DNA from: an uncultured Erysipelotrichaceae bacterium
GTDB lineage: Bacteria > Bacillota_I > Bacilli_A > RF39 > UBA660
NCBI GenBank assembly: GCA_902795725.1
Contig: CADBLY010000016.1
Coordinates: 1-5,144 of the forward strand
Reading direction: 5' to 3'
Length of the DNA stretch: 5,144 nucleotides
A program made the translations under genes and the position numbers. Of the stretch, positions 1 through 5,144 are shown in pieces. A model generated the notes under the pieces. It searched no databases. It was not told the origin of the DNA and saw nothing but the letters and a program-made list of their open reading frames with translations. Numbering within the stretch: the first letter of the stretch is position 1; every line of letters starts with the position of its first letter.

Positions 1-438
1 AACATTATCTACACTAACCTCGTTATTATCATCTAAATCTATATATTTAATTTTAATACCTGTTTCTTTTTGCAATATAAACCAAGGAATAATATTAGAA
101 GCATGTTCACTAAGAGTAATTAGTACTTCGTCTCCCTCTTTTAAATAATCTTTAAAAAATCCAAATACAATCATGTTCATCCCATTAGTGGATCCACTAG
201 TAAAAACTATTTCTGATTTTTCTTTAGCGTTAATAAAATTTCTAACACTCTCTCTAGTTCCTTCATATAGATTATCGACAACTGCACTTAGTTTATAATC
301 TCCCCTATGAGCATTCGCAGTATATTCATCATAATATAAATTAATAGCATCCCTAACTACTTTAGGTTTTAAAGTAGTAGCCCCGTTATCAAAATATACA
401 ATATTATTATCTAATAATTTAAAATCTTCTCTATTCAT
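1..438 (-). CDS. sufS: Cysteine desulfurase SufS, N-terminal 146 residues (runs off left edge)
   Basis: This is a PLP-dependent class V aminotransferase-fold enzyme that removes sulfur from L-cysteine as a persulfide, giving alanine and feeding the SUF iron-sulfur assembly machine in the cytoplasm. I translated it by hand from the ATG at 438. Visible family motifs are FDNGATTLKP (residues 16-25), NAHRG followed by LS (42-51), TSGSTNG (80-86) and SEHASNIIPW (110-119). His112 in that last motif matches the His that stacks on the PLP ring. The PLP lysine and catalytic cysteine lie beyond the window. The start is fixed by an AGGAGGTG site just upstream, and the ATG shares one base with the sufD stop (TAATG), so the two are coupled. 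The position after sufC and sufD supports SufS over IscS/NifS. One oddity is that the second His of the common EHHAN motif is Ala here. Confidence 0.92.
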   Translation of the reverse strand, partial: MNREDFKLLDNNIVYFDNGATTLKPKVVRDAINLYYDEYTANAHRGDYKLSAVVDNLYEGTRESVRNFINAKEKSEIVFTSGSTNGMNMIVFGFFKDYLKEGDEVLITLSEHASNIIPWFILQKETGIKIKYIDLDDNNEVSVDNV

Positions 439-1202
439 TATTCACCTCCTAATAAATCTAAAATATTAAGTATTTCCCTCTTTTTTTCATCATCACAATT
501 GATATTAAAAATAATAAATCCTTTAACAATAAGTTTAACAGAAGTATTATAATCAATTCCTCTTGACATTAAATAAAACAAACAATCTTCATCAATATTA
601 CTAATTGTTGAAGCATGAATAGCGGTTGTACTCTCTTCTCCAATAAACATATTAGGATTAATTCTATTATCAGATTCACCTAATGTAATTATCTTCGTAT
701 GTTGATTTAAATAACAATCCTTAACACCATTATCAACATAACTATTAATATCAAAGTAATTAGAACTTTCTTTTCTAGCAACAGTTCTGTTATTTATATT
801 AGACATACTCTTATGACCATAATGATAAATATTTATCTTAGTTCTATCATTACCCTTACTAACAGAAGAATAATTATATTTAATACTACTCTTTTCTCCA
901 TTTAAATTAATTGTAATAACTTCGTTAGTTTCATTATTATAGCAAAATTTATCAAGTACCAAAATTCCATTATCACTGATATTGTATGTATTAGAAATAA
1001 ATATATTATTAACATGAACATATTCAAATAAATTAATACATAACCCATCTAAAACACTTATATTCAAATTAACACTATCAGAGTCAATATAATCTATATA
1101 ATAGTTACCACTTTTTTTAAATATAATCTTATTATCGTTAATTTCTATTCCATCAAAATTACATGGAATAATCTTATTATTAACTACTCTTATTTTATTC
1201 AT
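438..1202 (-). CDS. sufD: SufD-like Fe-S cluster scaffold subunit, short form (254 aa)
   Basis: This is a SufB/SufD-family component of the SUF complex, which binds SufC and helps build Fe-S clusters in the cytoplasm. The family signature sits in the C-terminal third: PNMFIGEES (183-191), AIHAST (194-199), then NIDEDCLFYLMSRGI (202-216) and a final helix. His196 falls where the E. coli SufD His360 sits, whereas SufB has a Glu/Cys pair in this part of the protein, so I call it SufD. It is much shorter than typical SufD (about 400 residues or more): the N-terminal part is reduced and diverged, and residues 1-110 look like beta strands only weakly related to the family. I chose the ATG at 1202, not an in-frame ATG at 1256, because GAGG lies 6 bases upstream and the overlap with sufC falls to 8 bases. 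It sits between sufC and sufS, as in Firmicutes suf operons. Confidence 0.85.
   Translation of the reverse strand: MNKIRVVNNKIIPCNFDGIEINDNKIIFKKSGNYYIDYIDSDSVNLNISVLDGLCINLFEYVHVNNIFISNTYNISDNGILVLDKFCYNNETNEVITINLNGEKSSIKYNYSSVSKGNDRTKINIYHYGHKSMSNINNRTVARKESSNYFDINSYVDNGVKDCYLNQHTKIITLGESDNRINPNMFIGEESTTAIHASTISNIDEDCLFYLMSRGIDYNTSVKLIVKGFIIFNINCDDEKKREILNILDLLGGE
443..450 (-). promoter_or_regulatory. Strong Shine-Dalgarno site for sufS
   Basis: AGGAGGTG lies 4 bases before the sufS ATG and inside the last codons of sufD. It is the best ribosome binding site in the window. It fixes the sufS start at 438 and suggests efficient re-initiation by ribosomes that finish sufD at the TAATG junction. 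Confidence 0.85.
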
Positions 1203-1965
1203 TTTTATCCTCAACTGACACTTCTTTTTTACCACTACTAATAGAATTGTATCCATCTTTCTCTATCTCTAAAGCTAAAGAATAGTCTCCAGATTTTATT
1301 ATTGTACCATTGTTCATAACATGTACATAATCTGGTTTTATATGTTCAAGTATTTTAGGATGATGGGTAATAATAAGAATTGAAGTATTAGGATATTCAT
1401 TTTTATAATTAGCAATGTTTTCTGCAGTTATTTTAAGACTATCAACATCTAGTCCGGAATCTAATTCATCCAAAATAATAAACTTTGGTTTCAATAATTT
1501 AATTTGAAGCACTTCATTTTTCTTCTTTTCTCCACCAGAGAAGCCAACATTTAAACTACGATGAATTAATTCTCTGTTCATATTTAATTCTTTTGCTCCT
1601 TTTTCACATTGAAGCATAAAATCATATAGACCAATTCTCTTATTATTAATTCCATTCATTGCAGTCCTTAAAAAATCTTGATTAGAAACCCCTTCAATTT
1701 CCATGGAATATTGCATTGCAAGAAATATTCCTTTTTTTGCTCTTTCATCAGTAGATAATGGAATTAGATTATCATTATCAAAAATTATATCACCATTTAT
1801 TATTTTATAGTTATTATCACCCATAATAACCCTAGATAAAGTACTTTTACCAGTTCCATTAGGACCCATTATTACATGTACTTCTCCATCATTAATTAAT
1901 AAACTAAAATTATTAAGTATCTTTTTTTCATTAATAGTAACGTCTAAATTAGTTATTTTTAGCAT
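1195..1965 (-). CDS. sufC: Fe-S cluster assembly ATPase SufC
   Basis: This is the soluble ABC-type ATPase of the SUF complex; it binds SufB/SufD and drives the conformational change for cluster assembly. All the ATPase motifs are present in its 256 residues: Walker A GPNGTGKST (34-42), a Q-loop at Gln85 (FLAMQY), the signature FSGGEKKK (142-149), Walker B with catalytic Glu167 in ILDELDSGLDVD (164-175), and an H-loop at His201 (ITHH). LDSGLD and the GFSGGEKK context are characteristic of SufC rather than transporter ATPases, and no membrane partner is nearby. Length is normal for the family (about 250). The ATG at 1965 has AGGAG 10 bases upstream. The gene is first in the operon, behind a putative promoter, and its last 8 bases overlap sufD (ATGAATAA). 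The usual SufC H-loop reads ITHY; here the Tyr is His. Confidence 0.96.
   Translation of the reverse strand: MLKITNLDVTINEKKILNNFSLLINDGEVHVIMGPNGTGKSTLSRVIMGDNNYKIINGDIIFDNDNLIPLSTDERAKKGIFLAMQYSMEIEGVSNQDFLRTAMNGINNKRIGLYDFMLQCEKGAKELNMNRELIHRSLNVGFSGGEKKKNEVLQIKLLKPKFIILDELDSGLDVDSLKITAENIANYKNEYPNTSILIITHHPKILEHIKPDYVHVMNNGTIIKSGDYSLALEIEKDGYNSISSGKKEVSVEDKNE
1209..1212 (-). promoter_or_regulatory. Shine-Dalgarno site that sets the sufD start
   Basis: GAGG lies 6 bases before the ATG at 1202, within the last codons of sufC. It supports this start over the in-frame upstream ATG at 1256, which would add 18 residues (including VVVKKK) read from sufC coding sequence and unlike the SufD family. 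Confidence 0.7.
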
Positions 1966-1985
1966 AATATCAACACTCCTACATT

Positions 1986-2014
1986 ATTATATCATTGATT
2001 TTATAACAAATAAA
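1986..2014 (-). promoter_or_regulatory. Putative extended -10 promoter of the suf operon
   Basis: The minus strand carries a perfect TATAAT at 1991-1986 preceded by TG one base away (TGATATAAT), a classic extended -10. The hexamer 17 bases upstream is TTTATT (2014-2009), a poor -35 that lies in the 3' arm of the preceding terminator. Transcription would start near 1979-1980, at the sufC Shine-Dalgarno itself, giving a leader of only about 14 bases. The -10 is convincing, but the very short leader lowers my confidence. Confidence 0.5.
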
Positions 2015-2039
2015 GCACAAATTAATATTTGTACTTTAT
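2001..2039 (-). terminator. Probable Rho-independent terminator after rpoD
   Basis: An inverted repeat pairs 2027-2039 with 2010-2022: a 13-bp stem with one G-U wobble and a 4-base loop. The arms read AAAGTACAAAT and ATTTGTGCTTT. A T-rich run (TTGTTATAA) follows on the minus strand, 12 bases past the rpoD stop codon. The stem is AT-rich and the T-tract interrupted, so it may be leaky and let some rpoD transcripts continue into suf. Confidence 0.6.
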
Positions 2040-2051
2040 ATTATATAATAA

Positions 2052-3590
2052 TTAACTATTTTCTAAAAAATCTATTAAATATTTTGCACGTGATCCATGT
2101 CTAAGTTTTCTAATAGCTTTTCCCTCAATTTGTCTAATTCTTTCTCTAGTAACATCAAATTCTTTGCCAACTTCTTCAAGTGTTTTTGGTATACCATCAT
2201 CAAGTCCAAATCTTTTAATAATAACAAGTTTCTCCTTAGGAGTAACATCCTCTAATACTTTATATATATTGTCTCGAAGTGATGCCTGCATAATATTTTC
2301 TTCAGGATTTGTAGTTTCATCTTCAATAAAGTACTTAAGTTCCGAGTCTTCATCATCTCCAATAGGGGCTTCTAGAGAAGAAGGAACTTGTGAATATTTA
2401 ATTAAGTCTCTAACTTTTTCTAAAGGCATATCAAGTTCATTTGCTAATTCAATTTCACTTGGTTCCCTATTAAGTTCTAAAGTAAGATTTCTTTTAGTAA
2501 TTAATAATTTGTACATATTTTCAACTGTATGCACAGGTATTCTAATTGTTCTGGATTTATCCGCTAGCGCTCTTTTAATAACTTGCTCAATCCACCAAGT
2601 TGCATAAGTAGAAAATCTATATCCTTTTGTCACATCAAACCTAGATACTGTTTTCATAAGACCAATATTACCCTCATTTATTAAATCAAGATAATCTAAA
2701 CCTTTACCTACATACCTTTTTGCAATAGATACTACTAATCTTAAATTAGCATTAATTATTTTTTCTCTATTTTTAGAATAGTCAATAATATAATCTAGTT
2801 GTTTTTCAATATACCCAGATGGTAATAAATTATCATAATCATTTGGCATATTAAATTTCTTTTTAAATAAATCATTATCTAAAAACACAAAATTATCGGT
2901 TTTACCGCTGTTTAAATTAGTCCACACTGATAAATATTCATTAATAATTTTTTCATCAGTAGAAATAACCATTTTAGATATTTTCTTAATTTTTTTTACT
3001 AAATTTAAATTATTAATCGATAACAAAACTAAATTAATATCTTTAAAACTAATTCCTTCATTATTACAAGTGACAATTTTAAAATTATTTTTGCAGTTAT
3101 CGATAATTCTAAAACATTCCTTCTCTTCATCTTTTTCCAATAAAGGATATTGTCCTATTTCATTTAAATACATTTTAATAGGATCACTACTTAAATAAAT
3201 ATTATCAGTAATATCAGTATCTTTTATATTTTCATAATCCGACATATCAAATATAACATCTTTGTCATCAATATATGAATAAATTTTACTATATTTTAGA
3301 CTATCTTCAAAATTTACAATTCTATATTGTCTAAAATAATCATTAACCTCATTATCACCATATTTATCAATTAAAGTAAAATAAGTATCGGTATTAACAG
3401 AACTCTCCTTTAAATCAAGATATATTAATAAAGGCTTATAATTAAGTAATAATTCTTTATTATTAAAATCCTTAAATATACTAGAAAAAGTTTTTAAAAC
3501 TTCTTTCTCTCCATATTTATTAATTAATTTAAATAGTAAATTAGCATTAAATTTTTTAGTGCTTCCTATCTCCTTTTCAATTTCTTTCAT
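2052..3590 (-). CDS. rpoD: Primary (housekeeping) RNA polymerase sigma factor RpoD/SigA
   Basis: This 512-residue protein directs RNA polymerase to -10/-35 promoters. Conserved regions in order are: region 1.2 (DPIKMYLNEIGQYPLL, 136-151), region 2 (275-354, including NLRLVVSIAKRYVGKGLDY and YATWW), region 3 from about 357, the 3.2 finger (SSLEAPIGDDEDSEL, 404-418) and region 4 (446-505), whose 4.2 helix VTRERIRQIE (480-489) keeps the -35-contacting residues. His354 and Glu357, equivalent to E. coli His455 and Glu458 that read the extended -10, are present. It is much longer than B. subtilis SigA (about 370 aa) for two reasons: an unusual N-terminus containing a duplicated segment (19-35 resembles 70-86), and about 110 extra residues between regions 1.2 and 2.1. 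In region 2.4 the E. coli Arg436 and Thr440 equivalents are Glu335 and Lys339. The ATG has AAGGAG 10 bases upstream. It has its own promoter and terminator; the dnaG neighbour common in Firmicutes is not directly upstream. Confidence 0.96.
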   Translation of the reverse strand: MKEIEKEIGSTKKFNANLLFKLINKYGEKEVLKTFSSIFKDFNNKELLLNYKPLLIYLDLKESSVNTDTYFTLIDKYGDNEVNDYFRQYRIVNFEDSLKYSKIYSYIDDKDVIFDMSDYENIKDTDITDNIYLSSDPIKMYLNEIGQYPLLEKDEEKECFRIIDNCKNNFKIVTCNNEGISFKDINLVLLSINNLNLVKKIKKISKMVISTDEKIINEYLSVWTNLNSGKTDNFVFLDNDLFKKKFNMPNDYDNLLPSGYIEKQLDYIIDYSKNREKIINANLRLVVSIAKRYVGKGLDYLDLINEGNIGLMKTVSRFDVTKGYRFSTYATWWIEQVIKRALADKSRTIRIPVHTVENMYKLLITKRNLTLELNREPSEIELANELDMPLEKVRDLIKYSQVPSSLEAPIGDDEDSELKYFIEDETTNPEENIMQASLRDNIYKVLEDVTPKEKLVIIKRFGLDDGIPKTLEEVGKEFDVTRERIRQIEGKAIRKLRHGSRAKYLIDFLENS

Positions 3591-3650
3591 TTAATCACAG
3601 CTCCTTCATACATAGGTGCCAAAATAGCAAGATTTCTTTAACGATTAATT

Positions 3651-3679
3651 ATTTTATCATAGCCATAATAAAAAGTCAA
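3651..3679 (-). promoter_or_regulatory. Promoter of rpoD (TTGACT, 17 bp, TAAAAT, with TG extension)
   Basis: On the minus strand the -35 hexamer TTGACT (3679-3674) is separated by exactly 17 bases from the -10 hexamer TAAAAT (3656-3651). A TG one base before the -10 makes it extended. Transcription should start near 3644, leaving a leader of about 54 bases that ends in AAGGAG (3606-3601). The -35 hexamer is also part of the 3' arm of the upstream terminator hairpin. This is the best sigma-A-type promoter in the window. Confidence 0.75.
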
Positions 3680-3705
3680 ACAAAAGTTTACTTTTTTGTT
3701 TAACT
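3664..3705 (-). terminator. Rho-independent terminator after the NrnA-type gene, overlapping its stop codon
   Basis: On the minus strand, AGTTAAAC (3705-3698) pairs with GTTTGACT (3681-3674), and AAAAG (3695-3691) pairs with CTTTT (3686-3682), around a TAAA loop with a 2-base bulge on the 5' side. That gives 13 pairs with one wobble. The T-rich run TTTTTATTAT (from 3673) follows directly. The 5' arm contains the TAA stop of the phosphoesterase gene. It separates the ackA-nrnA unit from rpoD. Confidence 0.75.
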
Positions 3706-4644
3706 TTCCTTATATTTATTAACAATTTTATCTAGTTCATCAACTAAAGCATCAGCATCATCCCATGTTTTAAGTTTAACACCGGATGCATATATATGAC
3801 CACCACCGCCAAATTTTGCTGCAATTTCATTAATATATGGGCCAACTGAACGAATATTAGCGCGTATTAATCCACTTTTGACATCTTCAGAAAAGAATAC
3901 CCAAACAATTATTTCATTAACAAATTTTAAGTCATTAATCATATTACCCGCAGCGGCACTATCAACACCATATTCTTTCATAATTTTATCAGTAAGTTTA
4001 ATATAGGCAACACCACTATCATTAAGTATCAAATTTTGGTATATATATCCCTCAAATCTAATTTCCGATAAAGGTCTCTTATACAAATATTTATATAATG
4101 ATGTAAAATCAATGTTTGTCTCTTCAAGTAATCTATTTACCAATGCAAATGTCTTAGGACTAGTATAATCATGTAAGAATCTATCCGTATCTCCAACAAT
4201 ACCAAGATAAATTTTTTCAGCTTGTTCTTTAGTAAGTTTAATCTTATTATCAAATACAAACTCGAGTATTAATTGACAAGTACTACAAGAATCAGTATCA
4301 ATTACTTTTAAGTCACCAAAGTCATCTACTATAGGATGATGATCTATCTTAATGACCTTTTCAAAGTCACTAGGATTTGCTCCATCTATTCTCTTTAAAT
4401 CAGGCGTATCAAGGACAATAAGTAAATTGTGACTATTATCAATATCAATCTTATCATTTACACCAAAAAATCTAAATCTACTAGCCGGATTTCCTACAGC
4501 ATATATTTTTTTATCAGGAAATAAACTAAGTATAATACTTTTTAAAGCAAATTGAGCTCCCAAAGCATCAGGATCCGCTCCAATATGTCTTGCAATAACA
4601 ATAATATCGTATTTTTTTATTTCATCAAATATTTTTTTATACAT
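3700..4644 (-). CDS. nrnA: DHH/DHHA1 phosphoesterase, NrnA-type (oligoribonuclease / pAp phosphatase family)
   Basis: This is a cytoplasmic metal-dependent phosphoesterase. Family members degrade 2-5 nt nano-RNAs, dephosphorylate pAp, or hydrolyse cyclic-dinucleotide products such as pApA. Its 314 residues match a stand-alone NrnA. The N-terminal DHH domain shows HIGADPDALG (20-29, ligands His20, Asp24, Asp26), VLDT with Asp79, the name motif DHH (101-103) and GDT with Asp152. The DHHA1 domain ends in GGGGHIYASG (279-288), the substrate-binding loop. No membrane, PAS or GGDEF segment is present, so it is not GdpP. The ATG at 4644 follows the ackA stop by 4 bases, and its AAGGA site lies in the last ackA codons, so the two are probably co-transcribed and coupled. 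The exact substrate cannot be read from the sequence. Confidence 0.9.
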   Translation of the reverse strand: MYKKIFDEIKKYDIIVIARHIGADPDALGAQFALKSIILSLFPDKKIYAVGNPASRFRFFGVNDKIDIDNSHNLLIVLDTPDLKRIDGANPSDFEKVIKIDHHPIVDDFGDLKVIDTDSCSTCQLILEFVFDNKIKLTKEQAEKIYLGIVGDTDRFLHDYTSPKTFALVNRLLEETNIDFTSLYKYLYKRPLSEIRFEGYIYQNLILNDSGVAYIKLTDKIMKEYGVDSAAAGNMINDLKFVNEIIVWVFFSEDVKSGLIRANIRSVGPYINEIAAKFGGGGHIYASGVKLKTWDDADALVDELDKIVNKYKES

Positions 4645-4648
4645 ATTA

Positions 4649-5144
4649 TTATCCTTGATTCATAATTTCATAAGTATCTTTAGCAATCATAAGTTCTTCA
4701 TCAGTAGGAATAACATATACAGGTATTTTAGAATCTCTAGTAGTAATTAACTTTTCTTCCCCTCTCATGTTATTGGCTTCTTCATCAATCTTAATACCAA
4801 GAACTTCAAGTTTATCAAGAATTTGTTTTCTCGTACTAATAGAGTTTTCACCAACACCTGCAGTAAGTACAATAGCGTCACATCCACCAAGTAAAACATA
4901 GTATTTAGCAATATATTCCACTATTCTCTTAACATACATATCTTGGGCAAGCTTACATCTCTCGTTACCTTCTTTAATACCATTTTCAACATCTCTAGAA
5001 TCACTACTTACACCGCTGATACCTAAAAGTCCACTCTTTTTATTTAAAGCGTTATCTACTTCTTTACCAGTCATACCAGTACATTCCATAATATAAGGAA
5101 TAATACTACAATCGATATCACCACATCTACTACCCATCATAATA
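4649..5144 (-). CDS. ackA: Acetate kinase, C-terminal part (5' end beyond right edge)
   Basis: Acetate kinase interconverts acetyl phosphate plus ADP with acetate plus ATP, the last step of substrate-level ATP production in fermentation, in the cytoplasm. About 165 of roughly 400 residues are visible. Numbered from the first in-window Met (5140), motifs are MMGSRCGDID (1-10, matching the mid-protein family motif MMGTRsGDIDP, with the acetate/phosphate-binding Arg), SGLLGISG and SSDSRD (36-49), LTAGVGENS (92-100, nucleotide binding) and TDEELMIAKDT (146-156, with the catalytic-region Glu). The frame stays open to the edge (an Ile codon precedes the first Met), so the Met at 5140 is not the start. 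The usual Pro after GDID is Cys here. It is followed 4 bases later by the NrnA-type gene. Confidence 0.94.
   Translation of the reverse strand, partial: IMMGSRCGDIDCSIIPYIMECTGMTGKEVDNALNKKSGLLGISGVSSDSRDVENGIKEGNERCKLAQDMYVKRIVEYIAKYYVLLGGCDAIVLTAGVGENSISTRKQILDKLEVLGIKIDEEANNMRGEEKLITTRDSKIPVYVIPTDEELMIAKDTYEIMNQG
4652..4656 (-). promoter_or_regulatory. Shine-Dalgarno site of the NrnA-type gene inside the ackA 3' end
   Basis: AAGGA is formed by the last two sense codons of ackA (CAA GGA) and lies 7 bases before the ATG at 4644. It supports that start and suggests translational coupling with ackA. Confidence 0.65.

Noticed and set aside
1203..1256. Upstream in-frame ATG extending SufD by 18 residues
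   Set aside because: The extension is read from the sufC 3' end in another frame, whereas GAGG sits 6 bases before the internal ATG at 1202.
2040..2045. A second TATAAT just after the rpoD stop
   Set aside because: There is no -35-like hexamer at the right distance, no TG extension, and the start would fall inside the terminator hairpin. Such hexamers are frequent by chance in DNA this AT-rich.
2164..2607. 147-codon open frame on the plus strand
   Set aside because: It lies antisense to the conserved regions 2 to 4 of rpoD. Its Ser-rich, low-complexity translation is what an AT-rich opposite strand produces, and it shows no family motif.
3587..3613. Eight-codon upstream open frame (MYEGAVIK) ending in ATGA overlap with rpoD
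   Set aside because: It has no Shine-Dalgarno before its ATG and contains the rpoD ribosome binding site within it. It is short enough to arise by chance.
5138..5140. Met at 5140 as the start of the acetate kinase gene
   Set aside because: The MMGSRCGDID motif is internal to acetate kinase and the frame continues open to the window edge, so the true start lies outside.
1..5144. Mycoplasma-type genetic code (TGA as Trp)
   Set aside because: The rpoD tryptophan pair is TGG TGG, and no gene needs TGA read-through to reach its expected length.

Overview
The window is a compact, strongly AT-rich stretch in which every gene lies on the minus strand. It reads as core housekeeping DNA from a low-GC Firmicutes or Tenericutes-like bacterium, perhaps an uncultured Bacilli/Mollicutes-type lineage. 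Supporting signs are the low GC, AGGAGG-type ribosome binding sites, the Firmicutes-style suf gene order C-D-S, and a primary sigma factor with many Lys, Asn and Ile residues. Tryptophan is encoded by TGG where I checked, and no reading frame needs TGA to be read through, so nothing points to the Mycoplasma code. The lineage is inferred from style, not from a database match.

In the direction of transcription (right to left) the window holds: (1) the C-terminal part of acetate kinase (ackA), which enters from the right edge; (2) a DHH/DHHA1 phosphoesterase of the NrnA type, starting 4 bases after ackA and followed by a hairpin terminator; (3) the primary sigma factor rpoD, with its own TTGACT-17-TAAAAT promoter; (4) a second, weaker hairpin terminator; (5) a suf operon, sufC-sufD-sufS, whose genes overlap and are translationally coupled. 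sufS runs off the left edge; sufU and sufB would be expected beyond it.

The genes form three transcription units: acetate and ATP metabolism with nano-RNA/cyclic-dinucleotide turnover, transcription initiation, and iron-sulfur cluster assembly. SufS takes sulfur from cysteine, and the SufC ATPase with SufD forms part of the scaffold. Both intergenic gaps are about 100 bases and use the same economy: the next promoter lies directly on or after the preceding terminator. No gap exceeds 110 bases, and I saw no RNA gene, mobile element, CRISPR array or riboswitch.

I do not see an undescribed system. The points worth a second look are in the sigma factor (an N-terminal internal duplication, an insertion of about 110 residues between regions 1.2 and 2.1, and substitutions in the -10 recognition helix), the short SufD, and the nested terminator-promoter junctions.
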